64,000 nt of DNA from Adiantum capillus-veneris (GCA_014529385.2 CM043955.1:149559640-149623639); one strand, 5' to 3'. Counted from the first letter of the stretch, positions 28,567 through 40,585 are shown. The notes: generated by a model not told the origin, from the letters alone. Made by a program: numbers and translations.

Positions 28567-31137
28567 GTGGACTATCGAGCACTAAACCATATCACTATCA
28601 AAAACAGATTTCCCGTGCCTCGGGTAGAAGATTTGTTTGATAAGCTACAAGGATCTACCTACTTCAGTAGGATTGACCTTAAGAGTGGATATCATCAAAT
28701 AAGGATAGTGGATGAAGATATCCTAAAGACCGCGTTTCGCACAACATTTGGTCTTTATGAATATCTAGTCATGCCTTTTGGCTTGACTAATGCACCAGCT
28801 ACTTTCAATCGTCTCATGGAGAAAATTTTTAGACCATATCGTAAATTCACTGGAGTGTTCTTTGATGATATCATCATCTACTCCAAATCTTTGGAGGAAC
28901 ATAAGCAACATCTCCAAGTGATTTTTCAAGCCTTGAGGGAAAACAAACTTTTTCTCAACCAAAAGAAAAGTGAATTCTTCCTTCAAGAGATTCAATATCT
29001 AGGTCATATTATCTCTCACGATGGTATTCGTATGGATCCATCAAAGTTAGAGGTAATAAAATCATGGCCTAACCCAAGGAATCTACATGAGCTAAGAAGC
29101 TTTATTGGTATGTGTGCATACTATAGACGCTTCATAGCAAAATTCTCTCAAGTAGCAGGACCACTACAGGACTTAACAAAGAAGAACGTTAAGTTTGTAT
29201 GGACTGCTAAGGAGCAAAATGCTTTTGAAAAACTCAAAGAGAAGCTTACTTCCCAACCAGTCCTCGTGCTTTCGGATCTCTCAAAGCCATTTGAGGTCCA
29301 ATGTGATGCGTGTGGTGATTGCCTTGGAGCGGTCTTGCTTCAAGAAGGGCATGCCATAGCATATGAGAGCCGAAGGCTCAATAGTGATGAACGAGTCTTG
29401 GGCATTTATGAGAAAGAGATTTTAGCTATTCTACATGCCCTAGATACAAGGAAGCACTACCTATTGGGGACTCAATTTATCCTACGAACCGACCACCAAA
29501 GTCTCAAGTATTTCATGAAGCAAACCAAACTTTTCGACAAAAAAATGAGGTGGGCAAATTTTCTTTCGCAATTCAATTTCCATATTGCTCACATAGCTGG
29601 TAAGCACAATCAAGTTGCCGATGCACTTTCACGACGACCAAAAGTTAATGCGGTGTCTATAGCTACTCACAATGATCTATCCTCTATGATAGATGAGTAT
29701 GCTACTGACCCTGACTTTAGAGACATAATGTCAGCCCTTGCTTTGGGGAAGAAAGAGGAACCATTCACCTTGCAGGATGGTTATCTTCTCCACGGAAATA
29801 GGCTATGTGTTACCCATTCCCTTCGTGAGAAGGTTATGTATGAATCCCATGCTCCTCCATATGCAGGGCATAGAGGTATTCAACCTACTCTCCGAGGAGT
29901 AGAGACGTATTTCTATTGGCCTACCATGAAAGTGGACATACAAGAGTATGCTTAAAAATGTGTAGTATGCCAAAAGACCAAGTATGATAGAGGGAAGCAA
30001 CCTTGATTACTCCAGCCATTGCCTATTCCAAATTCACCATGGGAGAGTATATCCATGGATTTCATCTTTGGATTACCCAAGTCTATCCATGGGAATACAG
30101 GAATATGGACAATAGTCGACAGGTTTAGCAAGAAAGCACATTTTATTCCTGTCAAAAAGACTATTAAGGCACATCAAATGGCAACTCTCTTCATATCTCA
30201 GATTTTCAAGCACCATGGATTACCCACATCCATCGTGTCAGATAGAGATCCTAGAATGACCAGTAATTTCTGGAAAGGTCTCTTTGAAAATCTAGGAACA
30301 AGATTGAATTTCTCTTCGGCCTATCACCCACAAACGGATGGCCAAAGTGAAATAGCCAATCTTACGATACTCGATCTACTCAAGACTTATGTTACCGAAG
30401 TAGATCAACGCTCACAATGGGAAAAGTATTTACCTCTAGTAGAGTATGCCTACAATAATACTGTACATACTTCTACGGGGAAAGCACCTTTCGAGATCAT
30501 AGAGGGAAGACCTAAAAGTCCCTTGCTACTCAAAGTACATGGGAAGATCTTCGCCGCCGATGAGTATAGCCGTGACCTACAAGAATCTTTTCAAAAGATT
30601 AGGGAGGCTATAGCCATCTCTCAACAAAGGCAAAAAGCTGTTGCTGATAAGCACAGAAGAGCCTTAATGTTCAAAGAAAATGATTGGGTCTTACTCAAGT
30701 TTCCTAAGGCTCGATTAAGGCAAACTACGGGCAAAAATCCTACGGGCCATCAAAAGTATTATGCTAAACTAGCAAAAAGATACTATGGTCCTTTCCAAAT
30801 CTTGAAGCCCATCAATGAGACGGCTTATCAACTCAAGTTGCCCAACCATTGGCTTATACACAGTGCCTTTCATGTAAGCCTACTTAAGCCCTACAAAGGA
30901 GAGCCACCAACTGAACCAATTATTGAAGACCCTCCCGAAGTTGAAGACCAAGAAGAGGTGCTACAACCCGAAGCTGTCCTTCGGCATGAAGACAAGGTAC
31001 TACGACATGGTAAGATAATCCGACGATATCTTATTAAGTTCAAAAATTATCCTTTTGAAGATGCTAAATGGATCCAAGGAGTACAACTTAAGGATAGTAT
31101 GAACCTTGTCACTGCTTACAATGCTACATTAGAGTAA
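28567..31137 (+). pseudogene. gypsy2 copy 2 pol: RT, RNase H, integrase, chromodomain
   Basis: RT has VMPFGLTNAPATF and FFDD (at about 28859-28872). RNase H keeps QCDACGD, YEKEIL and RTDHQSL. The integrase zinc finger (H-x6-H) is followed by a TAA at 29953-29955 before its C-x2-C. A TGA at 30004-30006 stands where copy 1 has Gly. Then come the catalytic core (D, D, E in MDFIFG, SDRDPR and GQSEIAN) and a C-terminal chromodomain ending at TAA 31135-31137. All parts are in one frame, so four nonsense changes (two in the gag/protease part) and no frameshift account for the damage. A chromovirus is certain; the lineage is not resolved. Confidence 0.93.
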
Positions 31138-31583
31138 GAAAATGTACAACTCTCTTTTAAATGACTCATGTTTTTGTCTTATAATACTAATCCTTTTTTT
31201 AATTGTGCACAAATTTAACTAGTATGCATGCTTAGAATCATGTTTGTGATGACGACGTCTCTCAAACACCAAGTAGAATTTGTCACTCTACTTTGGGAGA
31301 ATGAAATGGACTAAAGAGCAGACATGCTTGCGGCAGCTATGTCTCCCAAGCACCAAATGGATTAGTCATCCATCTTGGAAAGATGTCGTAGGGTAAAAAA
31401 GGGATCCTCTACCCGCTAAGTACGATTGACTAATGACTAAGGCTTTATCTCTTCTACCTCATAGTCAAGGACGACTATGATTTCAAGAGAGAGGTAATTT
31501 CATAAAATCTAATATCTAACTAACCCAAATGATTTTCTCATATTAAATTGATCACTTAATGTGGGAGAATAAATGGGAACAAG
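31138..31583 (+). other. gypsy2 3' untranslated region
   Basis: 446 bp between pol and the 3' LTR, nearly identical to 23921-24366. It ends in the purine-rich GTGGGAGAATAAATGGGAACAAG-type tract, the likely plus-strand primer. No ORF. Confidence 0.8.
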
Positions 31584-33148
31584 TGTTAAGATATAGATAT
31601 GTGCTTATAGATCTATCTCAACACGGGGCCAATAGTAAAGGGGCCCAAATGGGAGATGGTCTATCAAGAGCAAGGCTAACCAATGGAGCATAAGACCTTA
31701 GGGTTAGCTTCATTGAAGACCTCCAATAATGTGTGTAAAAGTCCTTTGACCTTTGACCTTAGGTAAGCTAGGGCTGAGCTTGAGGTGGGAACCCGGCCCA
31801 AGCTCGAGGTGCTTGTCGTGCTTGAGGTGCTTGTCCTGCTTGAGGTGCTTGTCATGCTTGAGGTGCTTGATTAAGATGCTTGAGGTGCTTGACTGGCTCC
31901 ATGCTTGAGGTGCTTGACTTGGTGCATGATTAAGATTAAGGTGCTTGAGGTGCCTTGAGAAGCTTGCCTGAGATGCTTGTGGGAACACCCCCTACTTCAA
32001 GTGCTTAGTCATGCTTGATGACTAAGGGGCTTGCTCATCCAAAGTCAAAAAGATCCCTACAAGGAGGGGGGCGAGCCTACAAGGGGGGGGGATGAGAGAG
32101 AACACACACACACACACACACACAAGGGAAGCCCCAGCTTGAAGAGGCAGCAAGGACACTTGTCAAGTTCCTCCTCATGTTGCCCTCATGGTGTGCCTGA
32201 AACCTATTGGTTGGCCACCCAAGGGGTCCAATGATAATTTAGGATATTTAATTAATTGATTTTGCATTTATCAAGTCCTCTCTCTCAAAGGGGAAAAGGG
32301 GACACTTGTCCCAAGGCTACCCATGTTGCTTGTAATGGCTCCTGCTTGTGATTGGCTAGGCCTGGAGGGGTCCAATGAGCTTCAAGCATGAGCTACAAGG
32401 GGGGGTCGACCCAAGCAAGCTAGGGGGGTGCTTAGGGGGTATACTCACCCACACACACTCACAAACACTCTCATTGTGTACTATGCAAAGTGCAAGAACT
32501 CCCTCTCCTTCTCCAAGCAAGGAGAGGTTGAGAGCCTACACCAACACTCTTGGCTATGGAGTGCAAATCCATCCAAGAGCCATGCTTCAATGCTTGAGCT
32601 TGCCATCTATTTCTTCTTCATTACTATGCTATTATGTATGCTAGCACAAGAGTTATGATAAGTGAGGAACTAGCTCTTTCTCGTATGAAATGTTTCTTCT
32701 TCCTCTTCCCTACCCTCATTCCCTGCTAGCTCTCTCCACCTTCGAAGGTGTTTGAGGTCTTGGGACTGAGGCTTGGTATAGTTAAAGCTTTCTTCAAGTT
32801 TAGGTTATGCTATGATGGTGATGCATGAAGCTTTCCATCTTCATTGCTTCACCTAGGTCACAAGGAACACAAAGAATGTATTGTAACAAGTCTCTCTTTA
32901 TGGGAGAAATCATAATACAAATGCCTATTGGAGGGGGGACCGGCTCCACATAAATCCGGTCCTCAACTGTTGTCATGTTCTCTAAATTCTCTCTCTTGCA
33001 AAAGTATTATCTATGCCAAGTTAACTAATTGCTATGATTATGTTGCTATCTTCAATTATGTCAACCCGCTATGCTCACAAAATCATTTCTTGAAAGTACT
33101 CTCATTAAATTCCGCTACTCTCAAATTGAATTGGCAAATTCCATTACA
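31584..33148 (+). mobile_element. gypsy2 3' LTR
   Basis: 1,565 bp from TGTTAAGATATAG to CCATTACA, one base shorter than the middle LTR, with about nine substitutions (about 0.6%). The (AC)n tract is slightly shorter and one G-run is longer. Flanking sequence tccaa would be the target repeat, but the left flank of the tandem unit is lost. Confidence 0.92.
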
Positions 33149-33245
33149 TCCAAACTTGCTCAAACTTGGTCAGTGGACTTGGGACATCATTTTCTTTGGT
33201 CCCATAAGGTCAAAGTTGCAGATTTTCATCCATTTTGGCAAGAAA

Positions 33246-33267
33246 GTAAATAATCACGATTAGTAAC
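33246..33267. repeat. B-type palindrome, degenerate copy
   Basis: The left arm is GTAAATAATCA and the right arm CGATTAGTAAC, so the dyad is imperfect. It starts exactly 283 bp before the next copy, the same step as in A and C. Confidence 0.8.
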
Positions 33268-33528
33268 TTTTTCATCAAAATCCACATTTTTTGTTGCAAC
33301 TTGGTTCTAAGCATAATGTAGACTCTGTGTATGAGATATGGGGTGATTTAGATCAAAAAATGTGACAAATAACTCAAAAATTGGATTGGAAAGACTTCTT
33401 TGCGTTTTTTGACAATTTACAAGTTTTTTCTTGATTATTTTGGCTCATACTTGAGTGTGGCATGTAATAGATGTGTACAAGTGATAGGTGAAGTGCAAGG
33501 ATCGTTTTCAAGGCAAAAAAGTACAAAA

Positions 33529-33550
33529 GTAAATAATCACGATTATTTAC
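33529..33550. repeat. B-type palindrome
   Basis: GTAAATAATCA is followed by CGATTATTTAC. Only the central base pair departs from a perfect 22-bp dyad. The copy at 4261 is perfect. Confidence 0.85.
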
Positions 33551-34507
33551 AACAGTCAATTTTTTTGCAAGACTTGACAATTTGATGACCTTGACATATT
33601 CAATACATTTAAAACCCGTCCTAAATTGAATTTGGTAAATTTTTGTTGTCTCGGCATCACTACGTGCTTTGTCGACTTTGAAATCATTGTTTTTTGTGAC
33701 TAGATGGCCTGTGGAGTTCGTGAGTCACTTTTGAAGCTATGGGCTTGTCCGCTACATGGTCGTGATGCTACCCATCCAGTTTTGGCCCATTTGGAGTCAG
33801 TTTGACTTCATATGTCAAATTTGACACTTTGTAGTCTTTGAGCTGTTTTCTACTTTTCGAGTTTGCCTTGAATTTTTTTCATGATTCATCCATGTACATT
33901 GTGTATAGACTTAGTCTATAAGCTGTCTGTGGAGTCAGAATCCAATTCTGGCATCTAGAAAAAACCTATATTTTCTACTTGGGACCCCCCTCGACCCCTG
34001 CCGAATGGTCATCTAGTGATATAGAAGTGTTCTTTCATATACTTATAGGAGCATGCTACAGTTCAAGTCTCATCCAATTTGGTTGAGCTGACAAGATGCT
34101 ATGGTCAATTTTGGGTCGTAGGGCTTCATGCACTACTGGGTTTTTAGGGTTTCTTCTCTGAGCCTAGACTTGCTACCGGCCATATAGAATTGTTCGTTGA
34201 TAAAGCTTAGAACTTACCCCTCATGTCTCGTGTGAGACGGCGCTGTAAAAGGGCAAATGTGGACTTTCCAAACTATACTCGGACTTCCCAAACTATTTTT
34301 CCCCAAATTCCTCTGTTAGTCCTACTAGGCCGTGAAATCTATGTTACTCAAGAATTTCTTCAATCGGATTCCGATAGCTCATTCTGCAAGAATTTGGCGA
34401 AAATAGGCCTTGGTGGCCTAATTTAGGCTTCCCGCTTCCATCTATCGATTCAATTGAAACTTTTTATGCCTGTCTGCCTTGTCCTTCTGGTCATCAACAT
34501 ATCTTCA

Positions 34508-34512
34508 GTTTC
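34508..34512. repeat. Target-site duplication of the copia element (left)
   Basis: GTTTC precedes the 5' LTR and recurs at 39576-39580 right after the 3' LTR. Confidence 0.93.
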
Positions 34513-34739
34513 TGTTACCATTTACATGTGGTAGTGATGTGTGTGAACACACTAGGACCACCGGGGCATTTTTTCCCTCTTTAGGAGGTTTTTTCCCCCG
34601 TGCATTGTATATACGCCCATCACTCTAGGGCTATCTATCTTTCCATTGCACACTAAGTAATACACTCTCTATTGTGTGCCTTGAACTTTCTTCATCTTCT
34701 CCAAGCTGTGTGTGTTTCTCTGCAACCCTAATTCCAACA
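34513..34739 (+). mobile_element. Copia 5' LTR
   Basis: TGTTACCATTTACATG to CCTAATTCCAACA, 227 bp. GTATATA near 34607-34613 is the likely TATA box, and alternating T- and C-runs lie upstream of it. Confidence 0.95.
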
Positions 34740-34740
34740 A

Positions 34741-34753
34741 TTGGTATCAGAGC
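34741..34753 (+). other. Copia primer-binding site (initiator Met tRNA)
   Basis: TTGGTATCAGAGC begins one base after the LTR end and matches the 3' end of plant initiator-Met tRNA. Confidence 0.93.
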
Positions 34754-35099
34754 AGGTTGCGTCCTCCCGAGCTTAGTTGCCAGCTGCTCCAGTACATGCC
34801 TGCTCACTTTCTCCGATTTCAGTGAGCTTTGGCGAGCATTCACAGGTCGACAAATACTTCGTGTAAGCTCGAAGAGCTTGGTCTGCTCAGATTCGATTTG
34901 GGTTCATTTCGGCCTTCGTTTCCACTACAGACAGTACTGCACAGCCTATTTCGTCATTTTGTGCATAATTTCTGTCAGTGCCGTTTTTTGCATAATAGGT
35001 GCCTTAAAATTTTCTATGGTTTGTGTTATATAGCACAGATTGTTCCCGCTCCGTTTCTCCTATTTTCGGGCAGTTTTCACATCAGGTGCAACATTTACC

Positions 35100-36578
35100 A
35101 TGGCTGACAACAACAACACAGATGTGTTCAAGATGTTTGTTGCTGAGGACAGGCTGGATGGGGACAACTACCCTATGTGGGCTTATATGATGCAACATGT
35201 TCTTGTGTCAAAGGGTGTCTGGAACATTGTGCAGGGCATTGATGCACGTCCTGATTCTGAGGATGTAGGCGATGTTGAGGATGTTGCAGGTCTTGCTGCT
35301 GCAAGGATTGCAGCTGTTAGAGTTGTTTTGCCTACGACGGCAGAACAAGCTCGTTGGGATGTTAAGGATGCATAGGCTCATGCATTGATTATGTTGTCTG
35401 TGAAGCGCACCATTGTTCCTCACATCCGTTCAGCAAAATCTGCAAAACAGGCTTGGGATATTCTAGTAGGTCTTTATGCAAGCCGCAATGAGGCTAAAAT
35501 TGCTTTGCTGCGTAAAGAGCTGGAGTCGAAGATTATGCATGAGGAAGATGATATGGACACTTTCCTTGCTAGTGTCAAGGATATCAATGAGCAACTTATT
35601 TCTACAGGTGAAGTCATTTCAAACAGTTCCCTTGTGCAGACTGTTCTTGATGCCTTACCAGATTCTTACCAGACTTTTGCTAGTACTTGGAGACTCATGA
35701 CCCAAGGAAATCCTGAAGTTGTCAAGTTTGATGCATTATGCACATTGTTGTTGCAAGAGTCACTTTCCAGAAAAAACAGAACTAGGCAGCGTGCAGTTGA
35801 ACAGGCTTTTATTGCTTCTCAAAGAAAGGGTGGTAACAGTAATTCAACCACTTCTCTTCCTAATGCTTCTGCTGGCAGCACTTCGTCTGGAAATTCTGGA
35901 GATTATAAGGGAAAAAACAAGATCAAGTCGTGTCCTAAGTTGAAGGCCAAACAGGCTAAGAAGAAAGAGGGTGGTTCCACTGCAAATGTTGGTTCCACTA
36001 CAAATGCAGCCATTGTTGAGTCTTTTGTGAACGGAGACTGTGTTGCTGATGTTGATGCAGAATGGGCTTTTAGCGCAGAGTGCACTTACAATCCTGTTGT
36101 CCATGATGCATGCTTGTCAATTGCTGCAGATTCATATGTGTGGTATTTTGACAGTGGTGCTACAAAGCACATTACCTCACATCGTGAATTGTTTACCTCT
36201 CTCGAGTCTGTCCCTCATGGGAATTCTGTCACTTGTGCCAACAATGTCTCTTATCCGGTTCAGGGAGTTGGAAAGATTGTGCTTACTACTGCAAATGGAA
36301 GTTCCTTCACACTTGTTGATGCACTTTCTGTACCTGGGATCAAGAAGAATCTCTTATCTGTATCCGCACTTGCTAGACTTGGACTTGTAGTCAAATTTGT
36401 GGATGACAGATGTACAGTTCATGATCTCAGTTTTGGTGATGAAGTTATTGCATTTTGTGCCGTGGGCTGTATAAGCTCACTTTGTATGACAAGTGTGGAC
36501 AAAATTTTGCAAATGCTGTTGCAGATTCTAGGGCTATTTCAGATGCAAAACTTTGGCATGCACGTTTTGGTCATCTGA
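35100..36578 (+). pseudogene. Copia gag and protease
   Basis: ATG 35100 (accATGgct, good context) opens MADNNNTDVFKMF. A TAG at 35373-35375 interrupts the frame, which resumes with AHALIMLSVKRTI. Codons 35385-35800 form the copia gag domain. The zinc knuckle expected before CPKLKAKQ is absent: the sequence goes from KGKNKIKS straight to CPKLK. The protease has WYFDSGATKHITS (about 36140) and the usual VPGIKKNLLSVSAL stretch. Coding leaves this frame near 36460 through a small indel; the remaining codons to 36578 are out of frame. Confidence 0.88.
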
Positions 36579-37052
36579 ATTTTGCCAGCTTGCTATGTTT
36601 GCAGAAATCTGATATGGTTGCTTCTTTGCCACCTCTTGAAGCACCTGCAGCGTTCTAAATTTCAAAAGGATGGTTCAATTCGGGCCACATGCAGGTTGCA
36701 GCTTGTGCAGAGTGATGTTTGTGGGCCCATGCAAACTCCATCCTTGGGCAATTATCTGTACTTCGTGACTTTCATTGATGATTACTCCAGGCATGCATGG
36801 GTATTTCCGCTTAAAGCGAAGTTCGAAGTTTTTATGTGCTTCAAACAATTTCTGTCTATGGCTGAAAATGACTCCAAATGTACTATGGGAACCCTCCGTT
36901 CCGATCGAGGGGGGGTGTACATGTCTCATGAATTTAATGCATTTCTAGCTAGTCATGGGATAAAACACCAATGTATAGTGCCTTATACACCTCAACAAAA
37001 TGGTGTTGCTGAGAGGAAAAACATGTCACTGACGGAAATGGCACGATGGTAA
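36455..37052 (+). pseudogene. Copia pre-integrase and integrase core
   Basis: The first frame carries the pre-integrase motif LWHARFGHLNFASL to about 36650. The other frame continues with LQLVQSDVCGPM, FIDDYSRHAWVF, LRSDRGGVY and PYTPQQNGVAERKN, the D, D and E catalytic residues. The deletion near 36650 that shifts the frame also removes the C-x2-C half of the integrase zinc finger. A further small deletion near 37047 shifts the frame into the next segment. Confidence 0.88.
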
Positions 37053-37056
37053 AGTT

Positions 37057-39273
37057 TTGCCGCATTATTTTTGGCCTGAGGCCATCATGTGTGCCACTTA
37101 CGTACTTAACAGGTGTCCTACGAAAGATTTGCAGTCTATTACTCCATATGAAGCATGGCCTGATAAAAAGCCTTCTATTGAGCACATGCGTGTTTTCGGC
37201 TGTTTGGCATATGCTTTGGTGCCACAAGTGCAGTGCAGAAAATTGGATGATAAGGCTGTCAAATGTATTTTTGTTGGTTATAGTGCTGAAAGAAAAGGTT
37301 ACAGGTTGTATCATCCTCAAAAAAAACGTATTCTAGTTTCTCGAGATGTAGTGTTTGTGGAAGATTCTATTCAGCCCTTGCTGTCATGTACTAGAGACAG
37401 TAATGTAAGCTCGCAAGACATTTATGACACTTTGTTGCCTCTTTTCAGTGGTGGAAATACGAATGTAAGTTCCAATGAGGCAAATGTACAGCCTATGGGG
37501 TTTTCTGAAAATGTTTTAGATCAGCCTATTACTGATGCAGATGTACATGATGTACTTGATGAGGAAAGGGCTGAAAATGAGCAGGCTAGAGGTATGCCAA
37601 AATGGCTGGTGCACACTTTGCGTGACAGTAAATTGGATGCACCTTTGTCTAGTCGTACTCGTTCAGGCTCTCGCCATGCATCTTATGCATCAGATTGTTA
37701 TGTTTTGGCTGTGTCTAGCTTACATGATGTTGAGGAGCCTCTGTCTTTTGATGAAGCACAGAATTCAAAAAATTGGATGGATGCCATGCAATCAGAATAT
37801 GATGGACTTATAGAGAATGACACATGGACTTTATGTGATTTGCCTCCTGGCAAAAAGGCCATTGGTACGAAGTGGGTTTACAAGTTGAAACGAAAACCGG
37901 ATGGTGAGATCGATCGCCATAAGGCTCGACTTGTTGCAAAGGGTTATGCACAGCAAAAAGGCATAGATTATGAAGAGACTTTTGCTCCCACTTGTCGTAT
38001 GACTACTATGCGTTTTCTATGTGCATTGGCAGCTCATTTTGGTTGGGATGTACATCAATCAGACATTGTTACTGCTTTCTTGAATGCTGACATATTTGAG
38101 GAAGTTTATGTAACGCAGCCTCGCGGTTTTGTCATAAAAGGACAAGAGGACAAAGTGTGCAAATGTAACAAGGCTTTCTATTGGTTGAAGCAATCTCCTC
38201 GTGCTTGGTATGAGAAAGCTCACGCTCATTTGGGCAAACAAGGCTTTCGTAACAGTCCAACAGAAAGCACATTGTATGTAAAGCGTGAGGGTGATGTACT
38301 TCTCATTGTGGTTCTTTATGTTGATGATTTGCTGATCACTGGACCAAATGAGAGACATATTGCTGAATTTAAGGCTGATTTGAATGCTACTTTCAAGATG
38401 GAAGATTTGGGGCTGTTGCATCATTACTTGGGTATATAGTTTAAGCAGTGTGATGGTGGTATTTCCTTGTGTCAGAAAAGTTACATAGAGACATTGCTAT
38501 GTAAGTTTGGACTTGAGGATTGCAAACCTATTGCCACTCCCATGGAAACAGGTTTGAAGTTGAGTCTACATGATGCTGGTGATCCTTCTGATGTCACTCT
38601 TTACCAAACTGTTGTTGGCTGCCTCATTTATGTATGCAACACGAGGCCAAATATTCAATTTGCAATCTCACAGGTCAGCAGATTTATGCATAGCCCAGGG
38701 TCTAAGCATTGGAAGGCTGTCAAGAGGATTTTCCGCTACCTTAGTGGCACTTTACATCTTGGCTTGTTTTATCCCAAGGGGGGATCATTGCCGCCAGACT
38801 TACATGCTTTTTCAGACTCAGATTGGGCTGGTTGTTTTGACACGCGAGTGTCTACATCAGGTTTTTGTTTCATGCGTGGAAGTTCATGTATATCATGGTT
38901 GAGCAAGAAGCAACCTACTGTGGCCACTTCGAGTTGTGAGGCTGAGTACAGGGCAGTCTTCACAGCTACGGTTGCGTGTGTATGGCTCAGACGCCTTATG
39001 GCTGATTTGGATGTTGGACAGGACACTGCCAACACTATCTACACTGACAGTCAGAGTGCAATGGCAGTTGCGAGGAACCCAGTTTTTCATGCTCGCACAA
39101 AGCACATTGAGGTGCATTACCACTATGTCAGGGAGAGGCTCTCAGCAGGAGAGATCAGCTTGGCTTATGTGCCAACACAGGACAACCTTGCATATCTTTT
39201 CACAAAGGCATTGTCTCGTGAGAAGCTTGAAGCATTCCGCAAAGCTTTGGGCTTACTCCCCTTTGTGGACTGA
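37057..39273 (+). pseudogene. Copia integrase C-terminus, RT and RNase H
   Basis: One frame with a single TAG at 38437-38439. It has the integrase C-terminal GYRLYHPQKKRILVSRDVVF, then RT with KARLVAKGYAQQKGIDYEETF, LKQSPRAWY and the catalytic YVDD at 38317-38328. The TAG falls in the normally conserved HYLGIQF motif at the Gln codon. RNase H follows with FSDSDWAGC, SSCEAEYRA and TDSQSAM, and the frame ends at TGA 39271-39273. Confidence 0.93.
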
Positions 39274-39348
39274 TCATGTCCTCAGGGCATGGCACTTCCC
39301 TTTACTCTTGTGCCAGCTCTCGTTCACCGCATCACTCCAGGGGGGATT

Positions 39349-39575
39349 TGTTACCATTTACATGTGGTAGTGATGTGTGTGAACACACTAGGACCGTCGG
39401 GGCATTTTTTCCCTCTTTAGGAGGTTTTTTCCCTCGTGCATTGTATATACGCCCATCACTCTAGGGCTATCTATCTTTCCATTGCACACTAAGTAATACA
39501 CTCTCTATTGTGTGCCTTGAGCTTTCTTCGTCTTCTCCAAGCTGTGTGTGTTTCTCTGCAACCCTAATTCCAACA
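39349..39575 (+). mobile_element. Copia 3' LTR
   Basis: 227 bp, identical in ends and length to the 5' LTR, with five transitions relative to it. It is followed by the GTTTC repeat. Confidence 0.95.
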
Positions 39576-39580
39576 GTTTC

Positions 39581-40187
39581 TTTATCTGAGCTCATTTGCT
39601 ATTTATTATGAATTTTTGACCTTTTATTAGAAAAATCAAAGAAAAAAATAAAACGTGCTAAAAAGCAAAGTGAAAACTCAATAATTAAGAAAATCCATTG
39701 AGAAACACTGCTTTATTGTTTTTTGCTAAATTTTTTCATTTTTAAGTCTCAATAAAATAAACAAAAAAAAAGATCATTTTTTATTATTTTCTTTACACTA
39801 TTTACACTCATAGGGGAGATGTTATCAGTTAAATTTCCCCTGTTGATGATTTTGTAAGGGCATTATTAGGTAATTTTGCAAAAAATTACACGTTAACATC
39901 AAACTTTTTCCTCCCTCTTCAAACATTGCCCTGATTACTTAGTTCCCTTCCACCCCTCCTAGATGACGTACTCTAGGACGATTGTCTGCATGGGTTGAAC
40001 AATTGTTTCTATGCATAGCCTTGGTTGGATCTACCATGCTTTGAAGATCAATGCATTGCAAACCATTGTGCTGTGCAAGAGTTGGATCTTGAGTAATTAA
40101 CTCAAGTGTTTCTGATGTCGAGGTTTTTTTTGCTATCTCTCAAAGAGCAAATCTTGGAGCTGGTGTGCTCTTTGCTTGATTGTACTA
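39581..40187 (-). other. Element B region just after pol, with internal polypurine tract
   Basis: There is no gene here. On the minus strand the tract at 39943-39960 (AGGAGGGGTGGAAGGGAA) sits in the same context as in A (TCGTCC...TCTAGGAGG). Beyond it, 39590-39830 is AT-rich with A/T runs like those after pol in A and C. Confidence 0.7.
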
Positions 40188-40585
40188 TCAGGATGATTTG
40201 GCACGCTGATTTTTTGAGCTGTCGGTAACACTAATGGTCGTTGTTTGAGCTTTTACCCACCATTGGTATCTTGGTTTTTCTTCAATGAAAAGTTGTGGTT
40301 GAGTCTTTTGAGACTTAACTCTCCATTGCTTCATTGGTTTTATAGTTTGCAGAGAAGATAAACAACTCCTTTTTTCTTCCATATCCATTGTCTTTTAGGT
40401 TCCCTGCTCAAAGATGCTCCTCTTTGTGTTTGGAACCTTGGAACCATCTTTGGTACAATAGATGATGTTGTGGGTACCCAAATCTGAATCAGTTTGCCTT
40501 TAAGCTGTGCTTTTGGTACCCAAATTTGAATCGGCTTGTCCTTAAGCTGTGCTTTTGGTACCCAAATTTGTTTGACTCCTTGCAT
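40188..40585 (-). pseudogene. Element B pol tail with WxPK repeats
   Basis: Two overlapping minus-strand frames carry KQIWVPKAQL, IQIWVPKAQL and IQIWVPTTSS, then further Trp-containing repeats (QWRVKSQK, QWWVKAQT). They match the tail of A pol and the repeats that end the C protein. At least one frameshift is present. The function is unknown. Confidence 0.8.

Larger units (their letters stand above)
33149..34512 (-). other. Element B 3' non-coding region (split by copia)
   Basis: There is no gene here. Read on the minus strand this continues element B beyond the copia insertion. The distance from the end of B pol to the palindromes here is about 1.6 kb after removing copia, as in A (17420 to 19066). 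It holds the two B-type palindromes, and a 14-bp dyad TGTCAAATTTGACA at 33813-33826. Assignment to B is inferred from position, spacing and the copia target repeat. Confidence 0.6.
34513..39575 (+). mobile_element. Complete Ty1/copia retrotransposon, 5.06 kb
   Basis: Two 227-bp LTRs, a GTTTC target duplication, initiator-Met primer site, gag-protease-integrase-RT-RNase H in copia order, and a polypurine tract AGGGGGGATT at 39339-39348. The LTRs differ at five positions, all transitions (about 2%). The element is disabled by two nonsense codons and three frame changes. It is inserted in the 3' non-coding part of element B. Confidence 0.96.

Noticed and set aside
33149..34512. A host gene between gypsy2 and copia
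   Set aside because: No frame longer than about 110 codons is present, stops are frequent, and palindromes and position fit B 3' non-coding sequence.
35373..35375. Programmed readthrough or RNA editing of TAG stops in copia
   Set aside because: The element also has frameshifting deletions and lost motifs, so simple decay explains the stops; the genome is nuclear, where such editing is not expected.
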